Source of the DNA: DAOTTI01 sp034437795
GTDB lineage: Bacteria > Chloroflexota > UBA11872 > UBA12225
Assembly: GCA_034437795.1 (NCBI GenBank)
Contig: DAOTTI010000088.1
Location: 1-30,477, forward strand
Direction of reading: 5' to 3'
Length of the DNA: 30,477 bases
The notes below the pieces were generated by a model. The model had not been told where the DNA came from and ran no database searches. It saw nothing but the letters and a program-made list of their open reading frames with translations. The number at the start of each line of letters is the position of its first letter. Position 1 is the stretch's first letter. Positions 8,486-15,411 of this stretch are shown one piece after another. Both the position numbers and the translations under genes were made by a program.

Positions 8486-8848
8486 TCAGCCGGCGCCTGC
8501 GGGCGCCCTGGACGGCTCCGTTGGCGCGACGACCCTCGGCTCGACGGCCTGCCGGCGACGCTGCTCTTCCAGTACGCGATCCAGCGGGCGTACAGCAATA
8601 ACGTAGATCGGCAGACCTCCCTCTACCTGGATCGCCAGGAGGCGGTCGCTTATGGCGTCCGTCACCTCGTCGGGGTCAGCAATGTCTACGATGACGCGGA
8701 GATAGATCCCAGCCGGATCCTCACCACGGCAGACTTCAAGCCGCGCGTCTGGCCACTGCTGGTGGATGGTCTGCGCCAGCTCCGCAAGGGCACGTGGTGT
8801 CCGTGCGTCCGGCTGATCCATACCTACTCTGGTGCTCTCTCGGGTCAC
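8486..8848 (-). CDS. Conserved-looking protein of unknown function, overlapping partner of HEPN gene
   Basis: A 120-residue protein that I do not recognise by name. It has an amphipathic N-terminal helix (LAELAQTIHQQWPDARLEV), alternating beta strands (GIYLRVIVDIADPDEVTD and GLPIYVIAVRP) and a charged helical C-terminal tail. It has no TM segment or Cys cluster, so it is a small soluble alpha/beta protein. The GTG start (8846-8848) overlaps the TGA of the HEPN reading frame (8845-8847), and the excellent gggagg (about 9 bases upstream) lies inside the HEPN gene, so the pair was translationally coupled. HEPN genes usually sit beside an antitoxin or regulatory partner. An antitoxin-like role is therefore plausible but inferred only from context. 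Its frame is intact although the HEPN gene is broken. Base composition is less GC-rich than its neighbours. Confidence 0.72.
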   Translation of the reverse strand: MTRESTRVGMDQPDARTPRALAELAQTIHQQWPDARLEVCRGEDPAGIYLRVIVDIADPDEVTDAISDRLLAIQVEGGLPIYVIAVRPLDRVLEEQRRRQAVEPRVVAPTEPSRAPAGAG

Positions 8849-9286
8849 CGCGTCTCACCTCCCCGCCGTCTTACTTCGCTCACGAATGCGCGCGTCCGTT
8901 CCAGGATCCTGCCCGCCGGCGTCGCGTTCACGTGCTCCGGCTCATAGTCCGCCTTGAGCCAGAGCGTCAGGCTGTCTTTGAGCGTATGACGTAGCGCCGG
9001 TGGGTAGATCTAACGGCGGTTGATCACCTGTCCAACGAACTGGGCCTGAACGAACGCATGCCCCCATTGGCTCCCATCACCGCCGGGACGTACGCCGGCC
9101 AGAAGAAGGGCAGCGATCACTGCCGGGACGTACGCCGGCCAGAAGAAGGGCAGCGATCGCCGCCTGGAAGCAGACGTAGTAGCAGCGGTTGGCGCAGTTG
9201 TGGTGCCGCCGGTTGCCGTACTCGCTTTCAGCGCCCGCCAGGCTCTCTCGGGCTTTGTCCAGGTAAATCAGTTCTCCTCCGGCCAT
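8845..9286 (-). pseudogene. HEPN-domain protein gene, frameshifted and with a nonsense codon
   Basis: The N-terminal part reads YLDKARESLAGAESEYGNRR, then the helix NRCYYVCFQAAIAALLLAGV, a typical HEPN fold start (ARESLxxAE and YYxxFxAAxALL). A 40-bp tandem duplication (9077-9156) shifts the frame. With one copy removed the gene is 402 nt, exactly 134 codons, and ends in TGA at 8845-8847. The restored frame continues with QWGHAFVQAQFVGQVINRR, a TAG at 9010-9012, then LTLWLKADYEPEHV and FVSEVRRR, which is the expected HEPN C-terminal half. So there are at least two lesions, and the W of LWLKADY may replace a conserved Arg. HEPN proteins are often RNases in toxin or defence modules. The ATG at 9286 is chosen as the start, though ggaggag lies just inside the frame and a later start is possible. 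Confidence 0.8.
9077..9156. repeat. 40-bp tandem duplication (two copies)
   Basis: 9077-9116 and 9117-9156 are identical except for one base at the fifth position (c against t). The near-identity indicates a recent event. Because 40 is not a multiple of three, it frameshifts the HEPN gene in which it lies. Confidence 0.95.
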
Positions 9287-9314
9287 TGACTACGCGACCC
9301 CAAGCCACTTTGCA

Positions 9315-9337
9315 GGCGCGCAGGCTGGCTGCGCGCC
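9315..9337 (-). terminator. Possible hairpin terminator after the glycosyltransferase operon
   Basis: Eight-base arms ggcgcgca (9315-9322) and tgcgcgcc (9330-9337) enclose a 7-base loop about 60 bases past the acyltransferase stop on the minus strand. There is no U-tract, so termination is only a possibility; the hairpin also sits just upstream of the HEPN gene start. Confidence 0.35.
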
Positions 9338-9399
9338 GGTCTCGTGATGCGCGTCATGCGGAGCGATTGCGCCGTACACCGGAGTGGGATTGCTTTCTC

Positions 9400-10032
9400 T
9401 CACCGCCGCAGGCCAATGGGTCTGGCCGGTACGCCAGCCACGATGGCGTACGGCGCCACGTCCCTGGTCACCACCGAGCGCACGGCGACGACGGCGCCGT
9501 CGCCGATCGTCACGCCGGGCAGCACGACCACGTCGTGAAAGAGCATCACGTCGTCCCCAATGGTGATCGGCGCCGTGCTGATCGGCGCGTCCAGCACCGG
9601 CACGTCGCGCCGCTCAACGTGGTGCCGGTGCGTGAACAACTGCGTGCGCCGCCCCACGTGGGTGCCCCGCCCGATGGTCACGGGGGCGCTGCAGTCGATG
9701 TGCGTGTCGGAGAGTACGACTGAGCCGGCGCCCAGGATAAACTCGCTGCCGTGCAGCCCTGAGTCGTCGATGCCGATGCGCACGCGGTCCCTGATCTCGG
9801 CGCGGTCGCCCAGGGTCAGCGTGATGCCGCGGTGCACGTACACCCGCTCATGGATCACGGCGGTGGGGGCGATAGCGCCGCCACGCGCGCGCAGCGTCGC
9901 TACGCGCAGACGCCGGAGCAGCCGCCAGTACGGGCCCACGCGGTGCAGGTCCGGCAGCGCCAGGAGCGCCCGGCTGGCCAGAAGCAGCACGCTCGCCGCC
10001 GTCCCCCCCATGCGGTACGCGCTACGCGCCAC
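9400..10032 (-). CDS. Left-handed beta-helix (hexapeptide-repeat) acyltransferase
   Basis: A 210-residue protein. After a basic N-terminal helix region (about 1-50), hexapeptide repeats run from about residue 52 to 200: IAPTAVIHERVYVHRG, ITLTLGDRAEIRD, FILGAGSVVLSD, VTIGRGTHVG, then ITIGDDVMLFHD, VTIGDGAVVAVRSVVTRDV and the closing YAIVAGVPARPIG. This is the usual end of WcaF/maa-type O-acetyltransferases. A His-rich loop (LFTHRHHVERRD, about 131-142) is the likely extended catalytic loop. It probably acylates a sugar of the glycan made by the neighbouring GT4 enzymes, using acetyl-CoA in the cytoplasm. The GTG start is at 10032; ATG 10011 is an alternative, and neither has a clear Shine-Dalgarno. 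It is 17 bases downstream of the preceding GT4 gene and last in that operon. Confidence 0.88.
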   Translation of the reverse strand: MARSAYRMGGTAASVLLLASRALLALPDLHRVGPYWRLLRRLRVATLRARGGAIAPTAVIHERVYVHRGITLTLGDRAEIRDRVRIGIDDSGLHGSEFILGAGSVVLSDTHIDCSAPVTIGRGTHVGRRTQLFTHRHHVERRDVPVLDAPISTAPITIGDDVMLFHDVVVLPGVTIGDGAVVAVRSVVTRDVAPYAIVAGVPARPIGLRR

Positions 10033-10049
10033 TCGCCTCTCGCTCCTGG

Positions 10050-11291
10050 CTACTCGTCTTCGGCCGGTCGCCCTGCGCGTGCGACGAAGTCAATAATCCG
10101 GCGAGCGCGGGCCTCCCAGGTTCGTCCTTCCACGCTGCGTCGCGCCTCGGCCGCCAGGCGCGCGGCCAGCGCGGCGTCCGCCAGCACCGTCGAGATCCCG
10201 TGCGCCAGCGCGGCCGCGTCGTCCGGCGCCACCAGGAACGCGTTCCGGCCGTGGGCCAGGACTTCCCGCAGCGACGGCAGATCGGAGGCCACGATCGGCC
10301 GCCCTGCCGCCAGGTATTCGAACAGCTTCAAGGGCGATGTGTACCGCGCCGAGATCGTCTCCCGCGCCGAATTGGGCAGCGCCAGCACGTCGGCGGCGGC
10401 CAGCCACACCGGCACCTCGGCCGGCGCCACGTACCCCACCACGCGCACCGTCGCTAGCCGTTCTTGCGCCACGAACACCCGAAAGGCTTGTTCATCGGCT
10501 GGCGTCCCGCCCACAACGTACACCCGTGTTCCATCGGGCAGGTAGCGCGACGCCAGCGCCAGCGTGTGGGCCCCCTTCCACGCATAGAGGTGGCCGGTGT
10601 AGACCACCATCCTTTCCTCCGCCGGCAGCCCGAGCCGCGCACGGGCCGCTGCCTTCGACGGCAATGCGCCAAAACGCGACAGGTCCACCGCATCCGGCGC
10701 GACGAGCACACGCTCTCGGGGCAGTCCGAGAGCGGCGAGATCGCACGCCAGCCCCTCCGAGATGGCGACCACTCCCGCCAGGCGGGGGAGCAGCGCCCTC
10801 AGGCCGGCCCGCGCCAGCCGGCCTCCCGGCAGGTCGTGCGCCTCCCAGAACGTGCGCGCTGACGGACGGACTGCCGCGGCGACGCCCAGCACCGGCCAGT
10901 CGCGGCCGTAGATGATCGCGGCGCCGCGGCGCCGCACGTGCAGCGCCGCGCTGGCGGCAAAGGTGGCCATCTGGAGCGCAAACGCCGCCGCCGCCAGGGT
11001 CCGCCGGTTCAGCGCCCGCACATCAATGGTCACGAGCTTCACCAGGTCCAGCGTCGCCGCCGCCCGTAGCCGCGGCCGCATCCGCAGCCCGTAGAGCGCG
11101 ACGGGGTCCAGACCGGCCACCGCTGGGAGGTTGGCGCGTCGTGGATGCACCAGCTCGATCTGCACACCGGCCCGCTGCAAGGCGTCGACCATCTGCAAGA
11201 TCTGGTAGACGTGCGCCTTCTCGCTGGGGATGCGCACGTTGGCCAGGTAGACCCAGTCCCGCTCACTCGCCGCCGGCACATCGCCACTCAT
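10050..11291 (-). CDS. GT4-family glycosyltransferase
   Basis: A 413-residue GT-B-fold enzyme. The N-terminal Rossmann domain includes YLANVRIPSEKAHVYQILQM and the helical stretch FWEAHDLPGGRLARAGLRAL, which resemble sugar transferases that scan for membrane-bound acceptors. The C-terminal nucleotide-sugar domain begins at VVYTGHLYAWKGAHTLALA, with YVVGG, and the donor-site region SPLKLFEYLAAGRPIVASDLP. ATG 11291 is preferred because gagggg lies 8 bases upstream; the frame is open back to a GTG at 11321 inside degenerate heptamer repeats. Donor and acceptor are unknown. It sits between another GT4 gene and the acyltransferase, in line with a role in assembling the same surface glycan. Confidence 0.9.
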   Translation of the reverse strand: MSGDVPAASERDWVYLANVRIPSEKAHVYQILQMVDALQRAGVQIELVHPRRANLPAVAGLDPVALYGLRMRPRLRAAATLDLVKLVTIDVRALNRRTLAAAAFALQMATFAASAALHVRRRGAAIIYGRDWPVLGVAAAVRPSARTFWEAHDLPGGRLARAGLRALLPRLAGVVAISEGLACDLAALGLPRERVLVAPDAVDLSRFGALPSKAAARARLGLPAEERMVVYTGHLYAWKGAHTLALASRYLPDGTRVYVVGGTPADEQAFRVFVAQERLATVRVVGYVAPAEVPVWLAAADVLALPNSARETISARYTSPLKLFEYLAAGRPIVASDLPSLREVLAHGRNAFLVAPDDAAALAHGISTVLADAALAARLAAEARRSVEGRTWEARARRIIDFVARAGRPAEDE

Positions 11292-11362
11292 GCCGCTCGC
11301 CCCTCGCTCCTTCACTCGCACCTTACCTCACTCACTCCTCACTCGTCGTCTCTCCCTTCCCT

Positions 11363-11400
11363 CGCTACTTGTTACTTGCTACTTCCTACTTGCTACTTCA
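11363..11400. repeat. Heptanucleotide array AAGTAGC (minus strand)
   Basis: On the minus strand this reads as five consecutive 7-base units: AAGTAGC, AAGTAGG, AAGTAGC, AAGTAAC, AAGTAGC. It supplies the last codons and the TAG of the GT4 gene ending at 11379. More decayed 7-base units appear to continue through 11310-11362, and a degenerate relative (GAGTAGC, GAGTGGC, GCGTAGC units) lies at about 10022-10058 at the next gene junction. Confidence 0.8.
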
Positions 11401-12524
11401 TCCCGCAACAGCCGCGCCACGTCGCGTGCATAGACGCGGGTGTTGAACCGGCGCTCGACGGCGGCGCGCCCCGCGGCGCCCATCGCCGCCGCGCCGGCGC
11501 CGTGGCCGAGCACGCGTTCGATCGCCGCTCGTAGCGCCTGCGGGTCTCGGGCGGGGGCGGTCAGCGCCTCCCTCCCCGGCGAGACGTAGTCGTGCACTGC
11601 GCGACGCTCGGTGATCACGACCGGCTTGGCTGTGGCCATGGCATCCAGCAGGACGAGCGTGCCGGAGCAGTCGGACCCATGCGGATAGCCATCGCCGTGT
11701 GTCGGCACGACCACACAGGACGCGCCGCGGTACAGCTCCCGCAGCCGCGCCGGCGGCAGGTTGTAGTGGACCGTGACGTTGGGCGGAAGCGCAATGCCGT
11801 TCAGGTTACGCGGGCTAGCCACGATGTGCACCGGCCGCGCCAGACTGCGCACCGCCTCGGCCAGGGTCGCATAGTCTCGCCCCGCGTCGCGCCCCACGGC
11901 CAGGACATACCCATCATCGCGGGGCACGGCCAGCGGGGTATGGAACGACGCGTCCACCCCAGACGGGATGAACGGCAGGCGCTCGGGACCTAGGCCGGCT
12001 GCCGTTCGCAGCCACTGCTGCTGCGCCCGCGCCACGCAGAGCACGCAGTCGGCGCGGCTCAGGGCATGGCGCAGGAGCCGCGCCCGCACCCGCGCCAGGG
12101 GGGATGCGCTCCGGCCGGCCGCGCCGGCCAGGGTCGACACGGAGAGGTTCAGCCAGACCAGCCTGGGCGGCCGGCGCAGGAGCCGGCGCGCCAGGAGCAG
12201 CAAGGGCCAGCCTGCCGTGAGCAGCACGGCGTCGTACCGCCTGAACTGGGGCAGCGCCCGTAGCTGCAAGAGGTCGGGACCCAGCCGCCCCACCTGCCGC
12301 GCCAGCGCCCGCCCTGCCGGGCCGTAGTCAGGCTCGTACACGCCGGCGGCAATGTGGTGCTCGGCCAGGTGATTAAAGCCAAAGAGCAGCGTGTCCGGTT
12401 CCTCCCCTGCCCGCCACCGCGCCAGCAGGGGCAGCTTCCGCTCGCGGAAGACATATAGCACGCGCAATGCGCCTCGATCGACCATCTTCACATCACCGCC
12501 GACGTCAGCACCCCTCTCCGTCAT
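11379..12524 (-). CDS. GT4-like glycosyltransferase with atypical donor motif
   Basis: A 381-residue GT-B-type protein. It has LRVLYVFRERKLPLLARW near the N-terminus, a short strand-helix core (YDAVLLTAGWPLLLLARRLL), FIPSGVDASFH as the inter-domain link, GYVLAVGRDAGRDYATLAEAV at the start of the C-terminal domain, and YRGASCVVVPTHGDGYPHGSDCSGTLVLLDAMATAKPVV as the donor region (quoted in parts here only for orientation). The second Glu of the usual E-x7-E motif is Asp. The last residues EVASRK are translated from a heptamer array that also supplies the stop. The start is uncertain: TTG at 12548 is the longest frame, ATG 12524 is used here, and ATG 12485 is also possible. It is part of the five-enzyme GT4 cluster. 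Confidence 0.85.
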   Translation of the reverse strand: MTERGADVGGDVKMVDRGALRVLYVFRERKLPLLARWRAGEEPDTLLFGFNHLAEHHIAAGVYEPDYGPAGRALARQVGRLGPDLLQLRALPQFRRYDAVLLTAGWPLLLLARRLLRRPPRLVWLNLSVSTLAGAAGRSASPLARVRARLLRHALSRADCVLCVARAQQQWLRTAAGLGPERLPFIPSGVDASFHTPLAVPRDDGYVLAVGRDAGRDYATLAEAVRSLARPVHIVASPRNLNGIALPPNVTVHYNLPPARLRELYRGASCVVVPTHGDGYPHGSDCSGTLVLLDAMATAKPVVITERRAVHDYVSPGREALTAPARDPQALRAAIERVLGHGAGAAAMGAAGRAAVERRFNTRVYARDVARLLRDEVASRK

Positions 12525-12595
12525 CGCCGGTCGGCCTTCGTCCTTCAATCCCTCTCTGTGATCCCTGCCCGCTCACCGCCATCCCGCGCCCACGC

Positions 12596-13786
12596 TCACG
12601 CCTGGTGCCCCCTAGCCCTTGAACTTTGAACTTTGAACCTTGAACTTCGTGTCTCGCATATCGCTTCTAGCACCGCCACCGTGCGGTCCGCCCACCGGCT
12701 CAGGCTGTGCTCCTGCACCACGATTTCACGCAGCGTGTGGCCCAGCCGGCCGGCGGCGTGCGCCGGAAGCGACAGGATCGACGCCAGCCGGCCGGCCAAC
12801 GCGTCCGCGTCGCCCGGCGGGAACATCAGCTCGCCGGCGAGCGGCCCCAGCACCGGGCTAAAGGCGTCGTTACACGTGAGCACGGGCCGCGCGCAGGCCA
12901 TCGCCTCCAGCACCACCTTGTCGATGCTCCCCGTGCGGCTGGTGCTCACCGCCACGTCGCAGGCGCGGTACTCAGCCGGCATGGCGCGGTTGGGCCGGCT
13001 GCCGGCGAACTCCACCACGCCGCCGGCGCGCAGCGCACGCGTTAGCTCCTGCAGCTCGGCCAGGTAACGGTGGTCGTCGGCGTAGAACGGCGCGCCGACG
13101 ATCCGCACGCGCGCCGGCAGGTCGGGCCGGCGCTGGCGCAGCAGCGCCGCGGCGCGGATCAGCGTCGCGTGGTCCTTTACGCGCGAGATCCGCCCCACGG
13201 CCAGGATGATCCTGGGGGCGTCTCCATCCCCCGCAGCCCCGCCCGAACGCGGCGACGGCGCCTGGGTCGGTATCTCCGCGCCGTGTAGCGAGGGCGCAGC
13301 GGCCGGGGCGAACAGGTCGGTATCCACGCCGTGCCCCGTCACCGCCACCTTGCTGCTGCGCAGGCGGAAGCTCTCCGGCGAGGCGGTCACCGCACCATGG
13401 ACCAGCCGGTGCGCCAGCCGCAGACGCGCGCTCACGCCCCCGCTGGTGTACCAGAGCACGGTGGGGATGCCGAGCGGGCGGGCGACGGCGGCGGCCAGGA
13501 TGGCGTAAAGGGGCACCATGTGCACGTAGATCACGTCGATGCGGCGCGCGAGCGCCAGCGCGCCGGCGGTGCGGTAGAAGCGTCGCAGGCGACCGAGCCG
13601 GCCCGCCCCCCGCTCCTTCCCCATGGACGAGACGCTCACGTTGGGCGGCACGGAGACGTTCCCCACGCCCAGGGCCAGCACGTGCACCTGCTCGACCCGC
13701 GCCGCCAGCGCCCGGATCCAGGAGAGCGTAACCCCCAGCACGTCGCTGTCCTGGTCCAGCTCCTGGGTGATGAACAGGATCCTCAC
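12596..13786 (-). CDS. GT4-family glycosyltransferase
   Basis: A 396-residue enzyme. It begins VRILFITQELDQDSDVLG, the first strand and donor/acceptor loop of a GT-B fold; VIYVHMVPLYAILAA and VLWYTSGG follow. GHGVDTDLFAP links the domains, IILAVGRISRVKDHATLIRA opens the C-terminal domain, and TSRTGSIDKVVLEAMACARP is the donor motif, in which the first Glu of E-x7-E is replaced. The GTG start at 13786 overlaps the TGA of the upstream GT4 gene (GTGA), so I reject the longer frame to 13918, whose extra residues are basic and unlike the family. Residues about 190-213 form a Pro/Ser/Gly linker (HGAEIPTQAPSPRSGG) that looks repeat-derived. The C-terminus RSSRFKVQSSR is translated from a heptamer array. 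Confidence 0.9.
   Translation of the reverse strand: MRILFITQELDQDSDVLGVTLSWIRALAARVEQVHVLALGVGNVSVPPNVSVSSMGKERGAGRLGRLRRFYRTAGALALARRIDVIYVHMVPLYAILAAAVARPLGIPTVLWYTSGGVSARLRLAHRLVHGAVTASPESFRLRSSKVAVTGHGVDTDLFAPAAAPSLHGAEIPTQAPSPRSGGAAGDGDAPRIILAVGRISRVKDHATLIRAAALLRQRRPDLPARVRIVGAPFYADDHRYLAELQELTRALRAGGVVEFAGSRPNRAMPAEYRACDVAVSTSRTGSIDKVVLEAMACARPVLTCNDAFSPVLGPLAGELMFPPGDADALAGRLASILSLPAHAAGRLGHTLREIVVQEHSLSRWADRTVAVLEAICETRSSRFKVQSSRARGHQA
12617..12649. repeat. Heptanucleotide array AAGGTTC/AAAGTTC (minus strand)
   Basis: Four to five 7-base units of the AAGTTCA/AGGTTCA type lie inside the 3' end of the GT4 gene and are translated as SSRFKVQSSR. The same unit recurs at 16489-16568 and 20004-20062. 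Confidence 0.85.
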
Positions 13787-14934
13787 GGCCCTTCCCCCGC
13801 CAGGCGCAGATACGCTTCGGCGTACCGGCGTAGCTCGTCCTCGTAATTGAACTGCTGAACGGCGGCGCGCGCGGCGGCTCCGATCCGGCGTGCGCCCTGT
13901 TCGTCCGCCAGCACCCACGCCATCTTGGCGGCCACCTCCTGAGCACGCCAGCCGGTGAGGAAACCCGACTGCCCGTCCACGATCACCTCGGGCATGATGC
14001 CCACCGGCGTGGAGACCACCGGCAGGCCGCAGGCCATGGCCTCCAGCGTCACGCGCGGCCCCCCCTCGTTGTACGACGTGCAGACCAGCAGGCGCGAGCG
14101 GTTGTAGAGCGCCGCCACGTCGGGGGCCGACGGGAGCCAGCCCAGGAACGAGACGCGCTCGCCAATCCCCAGCCTCGCCGCCCGTCGCTCCAGGGCCGGC
14201 TGCAGCGGCCCCTCTCCGACGATGGCGCAGCGCACCGCCGGCCGCTCCCTCGCCAAAAGGGCCAGGGCGTCAAGGAGCAGCGCGGGCCCCTTGTTCGGCA
14301 CCAGGCGCGCGCAGAAGACCACGTCCCACTCCTTGCCCGCTTCACGGGGCTGAAAGACAGAGTGGTCGAGGTAGAAGGCGCTCAGCACGTGGATGCGCTC
14401 GGCCGGCACGCCCCACCGCCGGAGCTGCGCGGCCATGGACCGGTTGATCACGCGGAAGCCGGCCAGCGCGCGCCAGCTAGCGCGCACGTATAGGCGGTGC
14501 AGAGCAAGCCCCGCCACCTCGCTCGCCCCCGCCGCCTTCGGTACGCCCGGCAGGTGGAAGATCTCGCTCACCAGCGGGGGCCGGCTCCCTCGCGGCAGGC
14601 TCCGCAGGAGCAGGCGCGCCCCGATGCCGTTGTAGAAGAGCCCAAAGTCGTGGCTCACCACCAGCGCGTACGAGCGCTCGGCGAATAGGCGCCGCCCGGC
14701 CTGCCGGATAAACCAGGGCTGTTGTGCCCTCCCCGCCCGCGCCGGATGCACGTACACGTTCTCGAATGGCTGCCACGGGCCGGCGCCACGCGCTGCGGGG
14801 CACAGCACGTCGATACGGCGCCAGTACCGGCGCAGTCCAGCCAGGGTGTAGTAGAAGGGCCCCTGCCGGCCCTGCCCAATGCTGCGATCGCCGCTGAGCA
14901 TGAGCAGATTGGCTTCTCCCTGACGCGCGGCCAC
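13783..14934 (-). CDS. GT4-family glycosyltransferase
   Basis: A 383-residue GT-B enzyme. The N-terminal domain includes LMLSGDRSIGQGRQGPFYY and YALVVSHDFGLFYNGIGARL. The C-terminal domain starts WDVVFCARLVPNKGPALLLD, with CAIVGEGPLQPALERRA, VSFLGWLPSAPDVAALYNRS, and the complete E-x7-E donor motif in YNEGGPRVTLEAMACGLPVV. These are textbook GT4 retaining-transferase features; donor and acceptor are unknown. The GTG at 14934 is supported by ggag seven bases upstream. It is the first gene after the 477-bp repeat-bearing spacer and overlaps the next GT4 gene by four bases, so the two are coupled. Confidence 0.92.
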   Translation of the reverse strand: MAARQGEANLLMLSGDRSIGQGRQGPFYYTLAGLRRYWRRIDVLCPAARGAGPWQPFENVYVHPARAGRAQQPWFIRQAGRRLFAERSYALVVSHDFGLFYNGIGARLLLRSLPRGSRPPLVSEIFHLPGVPKAAGASEVAGLALHRLYVRASWRALAGFRVINRSMAAQLRRWGVPAERIHVLSAFYLDHSVFQPREAGKEWDVVFCARLVPNKGPALLLDALALLARERPAVRCAIVGEGPLQPALERRAARLGIGERVSFLGWLPSAPDVAALYNRSRLLVCTSYNEGGPRVTLEAMACGLPVVSTPVGIMPEVIVDGQSGFLTGWRAQEVAAKMAWVLADEQGARRIGAAARAAVQQFNYEDELRRYAEAYLRLAGEGP

Positions 14935-15032
14935 CGTTTAGCTCCATTCCGTATGGCTGCGCCCGTCTCGCTGACCTGCTTCGGATCGCCTTCCCGGCGC
15001 TCGCCGGGCTTGTTTACAAGCGGCGAACGGGC

Positions 15033-15053
15033 CCCTCGCCCACAGGGCGAGGG
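15033..15053. repeat. Palindrome CCCTCGCCC-aca-GGGCGAGGG
   Basis: A perfect 9-bp stem with a 3-base loop. It has the same layout as the hairpin at 15187 and a degenerate version inside the coding sequence at 26953, so it is one copy of a dispersed REP-like family. Confidence 0.8.
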
Positions 15054-15186
15054 TGACGCCTCCGCTCACAGTGGGGAGTCCCGCCTCCCTTTGGGCGTCG
15101 GCCAGAGTGCGGTCTTCACCTAAAGTGCCTTCTCTTTGTTTGCAGCAAGAGGGCCGGAGTGAGGGCTCCGCTCACCGCAAGCCGTT

Positions 15187-15207
15187 CCCTCTCCCTGTGG
15201 GAGAGGG
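15187..15207. repeat. Palindrome CCCTCTCCC-tgt-GGGAGAGGG
   Basis: A perfect 9-bp stem with a 3-base loop, followed by ttagggtg. It is a second copy of the family; a one-mismatch copy is at 18237-18257 and a half copy at the left window edge. Repeats of this look are common in spacers of many high-GC bacteria. Confidence 0.85.
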
Positions 15208-15411
15208 TTAGGGTGCGGGCTCCGCTCCTGACTACTCCGGGCCAGCCGCCCTCGCCCCAGGAGCCACCATTCCCAGGACGTTGCTGGATCATGCACTTTT
15301 TGGCGCAATCGCCACATGCGCGGTCCCTACCCATCTCTGGAAGAACGTGGCGCGCAACTGCCGGATGCACCAGTAACGCTGCCGGCTGGATCCCGCGGCC
15401 GGCACGCGGCG

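Larger units (their letters stand above)
14935..15411. other. Intergenic region with palindromic repeats
   Basis: This 477-bp gap between two minus-strand GT4 genes holds no credible gene. It contains two perfect hairpins of one design (15033-15053 and 15187-15207), each with a 9-bp stem and 3-base loop, and repeated tccgctc-type flanks. Short open frames translate the repeats into LSLWERVRVR or PLPQGEG-like peptides, which are typical false genes. A promoter for the downstream GT4 operon must lie here, but I cannot place it. Confidence 0.6.

Noticed and set aside
9315..9337. Strong intrinsic terminator
   Set aside because: The hairpin has no U-tract; kept only as a low-confidence terminator.
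11363..11400. CRISPR-like array
   Set aside because: The repeat unit is 7 bases with no spacers; it is a minisatellite.
13787..13918. Upstream extension of the GT4 gene
   Set aside because: It overlaps the end of another gene, is highly basic, and the GTGA start at 13786 gives the exact family N-terminus.
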